This document shows, in pieces, positions 1 through 11,850 of a DNA stretch of 64,000 nt (position 1 is the stretch's first letter; each line of letters starts with the position of its first letter). This stretch comes from CAWIHA01 sp963835855 (lineage in GTDB: Bacteria; Acidobacteriota; Terriglobia; Bryobacterales; Bryobacteraceae). Position numbers and translations under genes: made by a program. Under the pieces are notes generated by a model, which saw only the letters and a program-made list of their open reading frames with translations, did no database searches and was not told the origin of the DNA. The stretch lies in the NCBI GenBank assembly GCA_963835855.1, contig CAWIHA010000024.1:25520-89519 (forward strand), read 5' to 3'.

Positions 1-247
1 TGAAAATGCCCTCGCGCGCGCGGTCCTCCGGCTTCATCTCCAGCAGATTCCGGCCCTCGTACGCCACTTCTCCCGCAGTGACCTCGTAGACATCGCGGCC
101 AGCCAGTACCTGCGCCAGCGTGCTTTTGCCCGAGCCATTCGGGCCCATAATGGCGTGCACCTCCCCGGCATTGACCGCGAGATCGATGCCCTTTAGGATT
201 TCCTTCTCCGCTACTCGCGCGTGCAGGTTCTTGATCTCCAGCAACAT
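1..247 (-). CDS. sufC: SufC, Fe-S assembly ABC ATPase (partial)
   Basis: This is the N-terminal part of the cytoplasmic ATPase of the SUF Fe-S cluster assembly machinery, which works with SufB and SufD. Seen: ATG at 247, a beginning typical of SufC (MLLEIKNLHARV), a Walker A motif GPNGSGKST and the following LAQVLAGRD. The reading frame runs off the left edge of the window. It lies 24 bp downstream of sufB on the same strand, so the two are very probably co-transcribed. Family assignment is firm; only about 82 residues are visible. Confidence 0.93.
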   Translation of the reverse strand, partial: MLLEIKNLHARVAEKEILKGIDLAVNAGEVHAIMGPNGSGKSTLAQVLAGRDVYEVTAGEVAYEGRNLLEMKPEDRAREGIF

Positions 248-271
248 TCCGCTCTTCGCTCCTATGGGGGA

Positions 272-1720
<1,449 letters not shown>

Positions 1721-1741
1721 TGTGTCTCCAGTTGTGCCCTT

Positions 1742-1821
1742 GTTAAGGCATGACTCCTTAACGAGGGCTCGACTCTACGAGCACTCAAGCTAAGGGTACC
1801 GAATCTGTACTAAAAAGTCAA
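1742..1821 (-). promoter_or_regulatory. sufB promoter candidate with leader hairpin
   Basis: Read on the minus strand, TTGACT (1821-1816) is followed after 17 bases by TACCCT (1798-1793), a good -35/-10 arrangement upstream of sufB. The -35 overlaps GACTTTTTAGTA, which resembles half of an Rrf2/IscR-type operator. Between this and the start codon lies a perfect inverted repeat, GTTAAGG and CCTTAAC (1742-1748 and 1756-1762) around a 7-base loop, about 22 bases before the ATG. The sites are visible; regulation by an Rrf2-family protein is inference. Confidence 0.45.
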
Positions 1822-2275
1822 GATTGCACGGCGGTAGACACGGCTTCGGCCCTTATGTCTCCCCCAAAGGCTCCCAGTCACGGCCGGCCCCCAATGGCAG
1901 ATTCCGAGTCCGGAACCAGCCGAGCAGCCGGAAACGCGCTTAGCACTCGCCCAAAAACAGAAATGCCCACCTCCGAAAAGGTGAGCATCTGTTTTCCCCT
2001 GTTCTACCAGGGTGATGTTCAATGGGAGAATCAGTTTCGACGGAAACGCACCCGCCAAAACCTTTGTGATTGGATCTTATGTCAGGCGGGGGGCTAAATC
2101 AAGGAAAAAAGCTGGCTGCCGATCTGCCTTACAAATCCTTCCAACGGCGAATGTTAGCGGCTCCCAGCCTTCTGGCGGCGGCTTGGGAAGCGCGGCAAAC
2201 AGGCCTCTCCAGACCCTCGGTTTTCCTTGCAATACACAGAAAAAATGGGTCTTACCTAACCCCTTGGGGCTGATT
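1822..2275. other. Gene-free stretch between sufB and DUF6599 gene
   Basis: About 450 bases with no convincing gene; the short open frames here lack family resemblance and good start sites. It holds the sufB upstream region and one terminator-like hairpin at 1963-1988. Nothing else is recognised. Confidence 0.5.
1963..1988 (-). terminator. Hairpin with T-rich tail, possible terminator
   Basis: On the minus strand TGCTCACCT and AGGTGGGCA form a 9-bp stem with one T-G pair around a short loop, followed by a T-rich run ending in TTTTT. This fits a rho-independent terminator. The nearest upstream minus-strand gene is the DUF6599-like gene, which ends 290 bp away, so the assignment to that transcript is tentative. 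The plus strand also has a short T run after the stem, so it could act both ways. Confidence 0.4.
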
Positions 2276-3280
2276 TCACCGGTCCTGGAGGTGCAGGAGG
2301 ATCATGGGCTCTTCCTCCCGGCCCCACCGTAGCCAAAGCCGCAGAAATCCGAATACCAGACCGGCCACGGCGAACAGTCCGATCAGAATCCCGGCCAGGA
2401 TGAAGATGTTAAGAATCATCTCGCCGACATTGTCCCGGCGTGTTGGAACGCGCTCGTTCCACGTGATTATGGCGTTGTATTTCACTGAAGAAACAAGCTT
2501 TTCCGCTGCTTCCCCATCGTGCGGCGAGAGGATGACTGCTACCAACGGCCCGCTGCGCCTGGCCACGGCGCCCGGCAGCTTCTGGAATTCCGCGACGCGT
2601 TGGATGGCCATCTGTGGCGTCGGGTACGAGAAGACCCCCATCTCAAGAGGCCCGGATTTGCTTTGGTACTGTGCCATTTGTGCTTCGACCCCGAGAGGGA
2701 AGGCCGCTACCGAGGCCGGAATGCCCGGATCAAATTGCTGCAACCCCACCGGCCCTATCACGTAGCGTTCTGAGTTTGGCACCAGGCCCGAGGTGGGCAT
2801 GAAATTCCTGGTCGTCGGAAGAGGCGACCGGTCCAATTCCGGGAGACCGTCGAGGAACGGAGCCAGATCGGCCGGTTTCGGCTTCCAGCCGGCAAAGTAG
2901 AATACGTAGTTGCCGTGGGCGAGCCAAACTCCGTCTTTCGACTCGGCGGCCAGCGCCCCCAGTTTGGAGGGCCGGGCATCGGGGGGCCGCTGCCATTCGA
3001 ATGCGCCATAGGCGCCGGTAGAATCTTTCAGCCGGTAGGCGGCTGCTTCAAAGCGCCTTGCACCCGAAACATATTCAGCCCCTTCCGTCTGTTCGAGCCC
3101 GTATTCATCCCAGAGCGCCCGGCCGGAGAGCGCGATGGATTGCGATGCCGCCTTCGAGTACCCGCCAAGCTGGGATGGCCAGATCGCGGCCCGCGGCGGC
3201 GCACCGGCGGTCAATCCTGCGAACAATACCAGACCCAAGAGGCCGCGCGCCCCCGGCGATCTAGAAACTGCGATCCACAT
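2276..3280 (-). CDS. DUF6599-like secreted/membrane-anchored protein
   Basis: 334 residues from ATG at 3280. The start is chosen because it is followed at once by a signal-peptide-like stretch (ARGLLGLVLFAGLTAGA); the open frame reaches further upstream but without coding character. The body contains LKDSTGAYGAFEWQRP, typical of DUF6599-type proteins known mainly from Acidobacteria. The C-terminus has one strong membrane helix (ILNIFILAGILIGLFAVAGL) and a short basic tail, so the protein probably faces the periplasm while anchored at its C-terminal end. It follows secA by about 118 bp on the same strand. Function unknown; the family assignment is from memory of the pattern. Confidence 0.65.
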   Translation of the reverse strand: MWIAVSRSPGARGLLGLVLFAGLTAGAPPRAAIWPSQLGGYSKAASQSIALSGRALWDEYGLEQTEGAEYVSGARRFEAAAYRLKDSTGAYGAFEWQRPPDARPSKLGALAAESKDGVWLAHGNYVFYFAGWKPKPADLAPFLDGLPELDRSPLPTTRNFMPTSGLVPNSERYVIGPVGLQQFDPGIPASVAAFPLGVEAQMAQYQSKSGPLEMGVFSYPTPQMAIQRVAEFQKLPGAVARRSGPLVAVILSPHDGEAAEKLVSSVKYNAIITWNERVPTRRDNVGEMILNIFILAGILIGLFAVAGLVFGFLRLWLRWGREEEPMILLHLQDR

Positions 3281-3398
3281 CTTGCTTATGCCAGTAAGGC
3301 CGGCCGGGGTCGGCCGCGGACCAGGGGTCTGTTCTACACGTGCTTTCGAGAAAACCGCCAATGACTTATAACCTGCGCACCGCGCGCCGGCCCCAGGC

Positions 3399-6199
<2,801 letters not shown>

Positions 6200-6431
6200 G
6201 GGGCTTTGCTCTTATTTTATCAGTATCCCGGCATGAAGCCTGAGAATGCGCGCGGCGAGCAGCGTGTGCTTGGCGGATGGTGGCCTCTGTGCGCTGCTCG
6301 TGGCTCATTGCTGGCGGCCCGTAGCTCCCAGCGACGGGGCCCCTGCGCCCCTGCTGCCGCCCTCAGAGCGAAGCCGCAGCACCACTTCGGATCGGCGAGC
6401 TACAAGCTACCAGCGGCGGGCGCAGCCACTG

Positions 6432-7307
6432 CTAACTTCCGGCATTCCGTTTCCGAACGGCGTTGGGCAGCTCTTCCGCGCGAATGGGTTTTTTGGGGAT
6501 ACTCGCTGGCCGCGGTTCCGCCGGCGTTCCGGTGAATTCGGCGGAAATGCGCAGCGGGACCCAAAATGAGAAAGTGGCGCCCTGGCCGGGCTGGCTCTGC
6601 ACCTCGACCTCGCCGCCCATAAAGGCCACGAGCTGTTCGACCACAGCGAGACCCAGCCCTAGGCCGGCATAGCTCCTGGTAAGCCCCCTCTCCGCCCGGA
6701 CAAAGGGCTCGAAGATGGCCTTAATCTGGCCGGCTGCAATGCCGATCCCGGTATCCCGAACCGTTACGGAAAGCCTGAAGTGGCCGTCAACCGCCGGGCT
6801 GGCCGCCGCCGTCAGCTCGATTTCTCCCCGGGCGGTGAATTTCACCGCGTTGCCGAGAAGCTGCGAGACGGTTTGGCGCAGCCGGACGGCATCGCCCGCC
6901 ACGAGACTCGGCAAATTCTCCAAGCCGCTATCTATAAGCCGTAGGCCTTTGGCTTCGGCTCTGGGCCGGTGCTGCGCCAGGACGCCCTGCAACACGCCGC
7001 GCAGATCGAAATCCGCTTCCTCGATCTCGAGGTGGCCCGCCGCGAGCGCCGAAAATTCAAGCGCTGCATTGAGCTGCTCCAACAGCTCCTCGCCGCAGGT
7101 TCGCGCAGCCGAGACGTACATCTTCTGCTGCTCGTCTAGGCGGGTTTCGAGCAGGAGATCGGCCAGACCGAGAATGCTGCTCAACGGCGAGCGGATCTCA
7201 TGATTCAGAGTGGCCAGGAACTCGCTTTTCAAGCGCCGTAGGCTCTCCTGCTCGACGGCAGGTCTGTATCCCGATGCGGTGTTCATGCGTACCAACCATC
7301 GGCTCAC
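6432..7307 (-). CDS. Soluble sensor histidine kinase core (HisKA + HATPase)
   Basis: 291 residues from a GTG at 7307; an ATG seven codons later (7286) is an equally possible start. No membrane segment or sensor domain is present. The phosphorylatable His36 sits in LATLNHEIRSPL, followed by an N box (QLLGNAVKFT), a DTGIGI G1 motif, a FEPF F box and GLGLGLAVV G2. The phosphodonor site and catalytic domain are therefore complete. It is probably a cytoplasmic kinase that gets its signal from a partner. No response regulator is adjacent; the nearest (11.1-11.8 kb) is paired with another kinase. The tail after residue 255 is proline- and arginine-rich and looks disordered. Confidence 0.88.
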   Translation of the reverse strand: MSRWLVRMNTASGYRPAVEQESLRRLKSEFLATLNHEIRSPLSSILGLADLLLETRLDEQQKMYVSAARTCGEELLEQLNAALEFSALAAGHLEIEEADFDLRGVLQGVLAQHRPRAEAKGLRLIDSGLENLPSLVAGDAVRLRQTVSQLLGNAVKFTARGEIELTAAASPAVDGHFRLSVTVRDTGIGIAAGQIKAIFEPFVRAERGLTRSYAGLGLGLAVVEQLVAFMGGEVEVQSQPGQGATFSFWVPLRISAEFTGTPAEPRPASIPKKPIRAEELPNAVRKRNAGS

Positions 7308-7438
7308 TAAGGCAAAAGCTTTAGAAGGGGGAGAAGAAGCGCGGCGCCAGCAAAGCGGACCAGGTCCGCGACAGCATCGTACATTCCCCTGCCCGCCACG
7401 CCCGTTTCGGCCTCTAAACCGCGTGCTATTCTGGGCCT

Positions 7439-8245
7439 TTGAAGCCCTCCCAAACGAAGCTGCGCGTCTGCGCCGTCAGTTACCTAAACACAGTGCCGCT
7501 GGTCTGGGGCATGCTGCACGGCGCCCAGCGGGGCCGCTTTGAGCTCGATTTCTGCGTGCCGGCCGAATGTGCTGACCGCCTTGCTGCCGGCGCTGCCGAT
7601 ATCGGCATCGTGCCATCGGTCGAGTTCGCCAGGCAGGGGTTGGAGCTGATCCCGGGCGCGGGGATCGCGTGCCGCGGCCCAGTGCGCAGCATCCTGCTCA
7701 TCTCGAAAGTGCGGCCCGAAAGCATTCGCACGCTGGCGGCGGATTCCAGCTCCCGCACCTCCACCGCGCTGGCGCGCGTCGTCCTCGCGCACCGCTATGG
7801 CGCCGAGCCGCGCGTCCTGCCGCTTCCGCCGGATCTCACTCGAATGCTCCAGGAGGCCGATGCCGCCCTGATCATCGGCGACCCGGCGTTGCGCCTGGAT
7901 CCCTTACACCTGCCGTTCGCCACGCTCGACCTGGGCCAGGAATGGATGGAAATGACTGGCCTGCCGATGGTCTTCGCGGTGTGGGGCTGCCGGAAGGCGG
8001 CGATGGCTCCGGGGCTCGCCGATGCCTTCAACGAATCCTGCCGCTTCGGCCTCGCCCGCATCGATGACATCGTGCGCCAGGAGGCGCCGGCGCGGAATAT
8101 CACTCCCGCGCTGGCTCGCGAGTATCTGACACACCGTATCGTCTCCGAGCTTGGTGAGAGAGAGTACGAAGGCATGCGGCTGTTCCTCCGCTTCGCCCGC
8201 GGGTCCGATACGTTGGTCTCGACGGGAGGGGCGCTGGCGCGATGA
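7439..8245 (+). CDS. mqnA: MqnA, chorismate dehydratase (futalosine pathway)
   Basis: 268 residues. MqnA dehydrates chorismate to 3-enolpyruvylbenzoate, the first committed step of the futalosine route to menaquinone. Seen: the characteristic N-terminus LRVCAVSYLNTVPLVWG and a periplasmic-binding-protein-like fold signature with ADIGIVPSVEF and GDPALRL. The start is taken as TTG at 7439; there is no clear ribosome binding site. Its end overlaps the mqnC start by 4 bp (ATGA), implying translational coupling. The presence of mqnA and mqnC says the organism makes menaquinone by this route, which fits a respiratory chain with a quinone-linked cytochrome conduit. Confidence 0.93.
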   Translation: MKPSQTKLRVCAVSYLNTVPLVWGMLHGAQRGRFELDFCVPAECADRLAAGAADIGIVPSVEFARQGLELIPGAGIACRGPVRSILLISKVRPESIRTLAADSSSRTSTALARVVLAHRYGAEPRVLPLPPDLTRMLQEADAALIIGDPALRLDPLHLPFATLDLGQEWMEMTGLPMVFAVWGCRKAAMAPGLADAFNESCRFGLARIDDIVRQEAPARNITPALAREYLTHRIVSELGEREYEGMRLFLRFARGSDTLVSTGGALAR

Positions 8246-9270
8246 CGCGTGGCGAAGCACTCGATCTGTTTCGCGATCCCGACCTGATCGGCATCGGCAT
8301 GGCGGCTGACGCCATCCGGCGCAAGCTGCATCCCGAGGGCGTTGTTTCCTACATCATCGACCGCAATATCAACTACACCAACCTCTGCACCGAATACTGC
8401 ACCTTTTGCGCCTTCTATCGCCCGATGGGGCACACGGAGGGTTACGTCCTGCCGAAGGGAATCATTTTCGAGAAGATTCAGGAGACCATCGACCTGGGCG
8501 GCACGGGCATCCTGATGCAGGGCGGTCTCAACCCGGACCTCAAGATCGAGTGGTACGAAGACCTGCTCCGTTCGATCAAGCAGCGGTTCCCCATCCACCT
8601 GCACTGCTTCTCGTCGCCCGAGATCGTCAATATCGCCGAGGTGAGCGGCCTCACGCTCCGCGACACGATCGCGCGGCTGCGCGACGCCGGCCTCGACTCC
8701 ATTCCCGGCGGCGGCGCGGAGATTCTGGACGACGAAGTGCGCCACCGTATCAGCCGGCTGAAGTGCTCCACCCAGGAATGGATCGATGTGCACGTAGAAG
8801 CGCACCGCCTCGGCATGCGCACCACCGCGACCATGATGTTCGGCTGCGGCGAGACCATCGAGCAGCGCATGAACCACCTCGACGCCATACGGCGCATTCA
8901 AGAGGAGACCGGCGGGTTTACGGCCTTCATTCCCTGGACGTTTCAGCGCGCCAACACCGCCCTGGGCCGCAGCATCAAAGAAGAGGCCAGCGCGGTGGAC
9001 TATCTGAAGACGCTCGCCATCTCGCGGCTCTATCTCGACGACATCGAAAACGTGCAATCCTCCTGGGTCACCCAAGGGCTGAAGACCTGCCAGCTCGGCC
9101 TGCGGTTCGGCGGCAACGACGTGGGCAGCATCATGATCGAGGAGAACGTCGTCGCCTCGGCCGGGGCGCACCACCACGCCTCTGAAGAAGAGCTGCGCCG
9201 CATCATCCGCGGCGCCGGCTTCATCCCCAAGCAGCGGGATACGCTATACCGGACCTATTTCCTCGTATAA
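8242..9270 (+). CDS. mqnC: MqnC, cyclic dehypoxanthinyl futalosine synthase (radical SAM)
   Basis: 342 residues. A radical SAM enzyme that cyclises dehypoxanthinyl futalosine in menaquinone biosynthesis. Seen: the [4Fe-4S] motif C49-x3-C53-x2-C56 (CTEYCTFC), SIPGGGAEIL, and the C-terminal IRGAGFIPKQRDTLY typical of MqnC/MqnE-type enzymes. Overlaps mqnA by 4 bp. The last 75 bp or so recur in damaged form at 10180-10253, about 1 kb downstream, on the same strand. The gene itself looks intact and complete. Confidence 0.95.
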   Translation: MTRGEALDLFRDPDLIGIGMAADAIRRKLHPEGVVSYIIDRNINYTNLCTEYCTFCAFYRPMGHTEGYVLPKGIIFEKIQETIDLGGTGILMQGGLNPDLKIEWYEDLLRSIKQRFPIHLHCFSSPEIVNIAEVSGLTLRDTIARLRDAGLDSIPGGGAEILDDEVRHRISRLKCSTQEWIDVHVEAHRLGMRTTATMMFGCGETIEQRMNHLDAIRRIQEETGGFTAFIPWTFQRANTALGRSIKEEASAVDYLKTLAISRLYLDDIENVQSSWVTQGLKTCQLGLRFGGNDVGSIMIEENVVASAGAHHHASEEELRRIIRGAGFIPKQRDTLYRTYFLV

Positions 9271-9314
9271 GCTGATAGCGAGCGTAGTGCGGCGGTATTT
9301 TCGGGCATTATGTA

Positions 9315-9397
9315 GGGCGGTCCCCCTGGACCGCGCTGGGTCCCCTGACCCGGCCGCTGCCCGACCTGGGGTCGGGCAGCGCTCAGGGGAGCCGCCC
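9315..9397. repeat. Branched palindromic element downstream of mqnC
   Basis: An 83-bp stretch folds on itself at three levels. The outer arms are GGGCGG (9315-9320) and CCGCCC (9392-9397). A middle pair is TCCCCTGA (9341-9348) and TCAGGGGA (9383-9390). An inner perfect 11-bp hairpin is GCTGCCCGACC (9356-9366) with GGTCGGGCAGC (9370-9380), loop TGG. A small GGTCC/GGACC hairpin lies near the left end. There is no T run, so it is not a standard terminator. It looks like a REP- or MITE-type dispersed palindrome. The left end GTAGGGCGG is repeated, in reverse complement, at 27666-27674. Confidence 0.6.
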
Positions 9398-9503
9398 CAC
9401 TGGATTCGCCAAAGCGTACGTTACTTGCGCTGCATTACGCTAGCCAGGATACCAAACCGGAACTTCTGGTTGAGTTAAAATAAGTTAGAAAAGGGGGGCA
9501 GCG

Positions 9504-10118
9504 ATGAGAAATGCTATCGGTTACCTTGCCGTGCTGACTCTGGCCGCCTGTGGCGCTGGGCTGGCCCAGGAAAAAGGCCACGAGGGAAAAGGAGGCGGCC
9601 ACGAAGCGCCTCACTTCACTCCTCACATCCCGTCTCACGGTCCTAAGCCCGTGCGTCAAGCACCCGAGCGCGTGGGTCACGCTCCCGAGCGCATGGGTCA
9701 AGCTCCCGCCGCCGTTCCGCAGGAGCGCCATGCCGCTGTTCCGCAGGAGCGGCATTTCCGAGAAGAGCCGGGGCACCCCACCGTTCCCTACGTCGCTCGC
9801 GGCAACAGGTGGGTTGGGCACGAAACCGGCCGGGGAGATGTCAGGTATCACCTGGATCATCCCTGGGCGCACGGCCACTTTACAGGCGGCTTCGGTCGTC
9901 ATCACAGGTTTCGTTTAGGCGGAGGCGGCCCGTCGCGCTTCTGGTTTGACGGCTTCTACTTCGCCGTGGCTCCAGCCGATATAGCCTTCTGCGACGGCTG
10001 GCTCTGGGACTCGGACGACATTGTGCTCTATGAGGACCCGGATCATCCCGGCTACTACCTCGCCTACAACGCGAGGCTGGGCACCTATGTCCACGTCCTC
10101 TTTCTCGGCCCCATGTAG
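9504..10118 (+). CDS. Small secreted His/Pro-rich protein with internal repeats
   Basis: 204 residues, starting with a clear signal peptide (NAIGYLAVLTLAACGAGLAQ) after a GGGGG purine-rich ribosome binding site. Residues 20-95 are rich in His, Pro, Glu and Arg and carry degenerate repeats, e.g. APERVGH, APERMGQ, AVPQERH twice. The C-terminal half is aromatic and Gly-rich (HRFRLGGGGPSRFWFDGFYF). No known domain is recognised; the composition suggests a metal-binding or envelope-associated protein. It sits between mqnC and a decayed second copy of the mqnC 3' end, so it may have arrived with that duplication. Confidence 0.7.
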   Translation: MRNAIGYLAVLTLAACGAGLAQEKGHEGKGGGHEAPHFTPHIPSHGPKPVRQAPERVGHAPERMGQAPAAVPQERHAAVPQERHFREEPGHPTVPYVARGNRWVGHETGRGDVRYHLDHPWAHGHFTGGFGRHHRFRLGGGGPSRFWFDGFYFAVAPADIAFCDGWLWDSDDIVLYEDPDHPGYYLAYNARLGTYVHVLFLGPM

Positions 10119-10179
10119 CTTCGGAGCGGCGTAGCAGCGGCCTCGGCGGCTCCGGCGCGGACTGCCGCGCCTTCGAAGG

Positions 10180-10253
10180 AGAGTTGTGCCGCATCATCCG
10201 CGGCGCCGCTTCATCCCCAAGCAGCGGGATGCGCTGTACCGGACCTGCTTCCT
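10180..10253 (+). pseudogene. Decayed duplicate of the mqnC 3' end
   Basis: This segment matches mqnC positions 9189-9263. By hand alignment 68 of 75 columns agree; there is one deleted G and six substitutions, all transitions. It encodes remnants of the MqnC C-terminus (FIPKQRD, then LYRT) but the deletion breaks the frame, and it ends in TAG at 10258-10260. It lacks any upstream mqnC sequence. It is the relic of a second mqnC copy or of a 3'-end duplication. Confidence 0.8.
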
Positions 10254-10532
10254 GAATTAGCGCAGCGCGTCGCCAGCAGCGGCGGGCTGTTGGCTCGGCT
10301 AAGAGCGTCTGATGTGTAGCCGCCGTCGCGGCCGAGGCGCTATGCGGGGGGTGAACTCAGATCGTCAGACGCGGCGTGTTCCAAACCTGAGGCCGTAGCT
10401 CGCCGCCCGCAAATCGCCGTCCGCGGTGGACATGGAAGATTCGAGGTGTCTGATCTACAAGTTGCATGGGGCTTGCATCGGGGGGCCGGAGGCTGTATAC
10501 CTGATCTGTCCGGAAATGGAGAATCCTGGCTT
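10254..10532. other. Non-coding stretch after the mqnC relic
   Basis: Together with 10119-10179 this gives about 400 bases without an intact gene. It is GC-rich with several short GC palindromes and no recognisable gene, RNA or promoter. A purine-rich GGAG about 12 bases before 10533 may serve the next gene. Confidence 0.4.
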
Positions 10533-11036
10533 ATGAACAGCCATCGGTCTTTCTGTCTGGTATCGGCCCTGCTCGCAGTTCCCCCCTTTGTTGCTACGGG
10601 CCAGGACATGGTCGAATACAGTTTGGGCGTCGGTGGTGACGCATCCGGGGCGGCGGGCATGGGGAAGTCCATGAGTGGAATCGCGAACAAGCTGAAGGGC
10701 ATGCTTGAAAAGAGCGGCACGCAGAAGGCAACGCCATCCGTGACAACCGTCACGAAGGCGAAAGGCCCTGCTGCACAGCCGGCTCCGACTCCAGACGTGA
10801 AGCTGAGCACCGCCTGCGTGGACGATCCGGGCAAAATCGTTGCCGGCCTGGATTACCAGGAGGTCTTGCGAAAGTGCGGTGTACCCATGACGGAGGTCAC
10901 GACGGAGCAGGGCGGCCGAACGCTGTGGTACACGGCGAAAAATAAAGAAGCCGTGGTCACGATCGCAGATGGCAGAGTGAAAGCCATCTCGTCCGGCGAA
11001 CAGCAGCGGAGCGCGGATATCGTTCTGCTGCAATAG
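10533..11036 (+). CDS. Hypothetical secreted protein
   Basis: 167 residues from ATG at 10533. This start is chosen over an upstream in-frame start because it places a signal peptide (FCLVSALLAVPPFVATGQ) at the N-terminus. After a Gly/Ala/Ser-rich region and a Pro/Ala linker comes a small C-terminal domain (VAGLDYQEVLRKCGVP, then GGRTLWYTAKNKEAVVTIADG) resembling SmpA/BamE-like small outer-membrane lipoprotein folds in its 'GxPxxxxxxxxG' spacing, though that is only a suggestion. Function unknown. Confidence 0.6.
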   Translation: MNSHRSFCLVSALLAVPPFVATGQDMVEYSLGVGGDASGAAGMGKSMSGIANKLKGMLEKSGTQKATPSVTTVTKAKGPAAQPAPTPDVKLSTACVDDPGKIVAGLDYQEVLRKCGVPMTEVTTEQGGRTLWYTAKNKEAVVTIADGRVKAISSGEQQRSADIVLLQ

Positions 11037-11111
11037 GATGCGGTGTGCGGGCTGCACCGGCATGTCGCCTCTGGTGCGGGCGCAAATCGCTTATGGCTCC
11101 GGCCCGACCGG

Positions 11112-11795
11112 TTAGGAATGGGGACTCGGCCCTACATCCGGCGCGAAATGCGTCAGGCCAGCCGAGAGCGCGAGCTGCGTCAGACCGGCGATGTTGTTCA
11201 CGCCGATTTTCTTCATCATTGTCTTGCGGTAGCTGCGCACCGTCTGGAGGCCAAGGTCGAGCATGACGGCGATCTCCTTGCTCGTCTTCCCTTCAGCCAC
11301 GAGCCGCAGCACCTGCAATTCGCGCGGCGATAGCGTGTCCAGCACGGGCGGCAAGACCTTGGATTCCAGGTCTCCCCGTTGTATCCGGGTTTGTACCCGG
11401 TCGGCAACCTCAGCGCACAAGTAGAAGCCGCCCTTGGCGACCGTCCTCAAGGCGTCGAGCAGATCGTCGGATGAAGCAGTTTTCAGGACGAAAGCGCGTG
11501 CACCGGAGCGGATCGCGCCAACTACCGAGCTCTCGTCGTCGTACATTGAAAGGATGACGACCTTCGAGTCCGGGCAGTGCCGCATGATCTCGATGGTGGC
11601 TTCGATGCCATTCAAGCCCGGCAGGCCAATGTCCATCAAAACAAGGTCCGGGTGCGCATTCTTGCAGAAATGCACAGCCTCCGCACCGTTGTCGGCCTCC
11701 CCGACTACCTTAAATTCGTCGCGTCTCTCTAGGAGGGACTTCATCCCGTCCCGAAAGATCTTGTGATCGTCAACCAGTAAAATCTCGTACGCCAT
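11112..11795 (-). CDS. NarL/FixJ-family response regulator
   Basis: 227 residues from ATG at 11795 (MAYEILLVDDH), the start that gives a standard receiver domain. Acidic residues D9 and D10, phospho-acceptor D55 in LVLMDIGLPG and K in FVLKTAS are all present. The C-terminal LuxR-type helix-turn-helix has LSPRELQVLRLVAEGKTSKE and ends in a recognisable VRSYRKTMMKKIGV. It lies 55 bp downstream of the histidine kinase gene at 11851-12537 on the same strand, so the two form a two-component system. Its targets are not evident from the window. Confidence 0.93.
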   Translation of the reverse strand: MAYEILLVDDHKIFRDGMKSLLERRDEFKVVGEADNGAEAVHFCKNAHPDLVLMDIGLPGLNGIEATIEIMRHCPDSKVVILSMYDDESSVVGAIRSGARAFVLKTASSDDLLDALRTVAKGGFYLCAEVADRVQTRIQRGDLESKVLPPVLDTLSPRELQVLRLVAEGKTSKEIAVMLDLGLQTVRSYRKTMMKKIGVNNIAGLTQLALSAGLTHFAPDVGPSPHS

Positions 11796-11850
11796 GGACT
11801 GCCTCAACCTACGGCCCACCTTCCATATCTGGGAGGACAACCCCTCCGTG

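Noticed and set aside
1810..2058. 82-codon minus-strand open frame upstream of sufB
   Set aside because: Overlaps the sufB promoter region, has no ribosome binding site and shows no known domain.
2260..2269. CCCCTTGGGG palindrome next to the DUF6599 gene end
   Set aside because: Stem of four pairs with a 2-base gap cannot fold into a stable loop, and no T run follows; not a credible terminator.
6256..6300. 9-bp inverted repeat CGAGCAGCG/CGCTGCTCG upstream of secA
   Set aside because: Loop of 27 bases and no link to a promoter or gene end; probably chance in GC-rich DNA.
7795..9177. Long minus-strand open frame of 460 codons opposite mqnA/mqnC
   Set aside because: GC-rich shadow of real genes on the other strand; no family resemblance, and mqnA and mqnC are certain. 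The same applies to long frames opposite aspS (23773-25095), the S9 peptidase (25376-27274), kgd (36818-38326), korA (41056-42801) and the mtrB-like gene (56709-58028).
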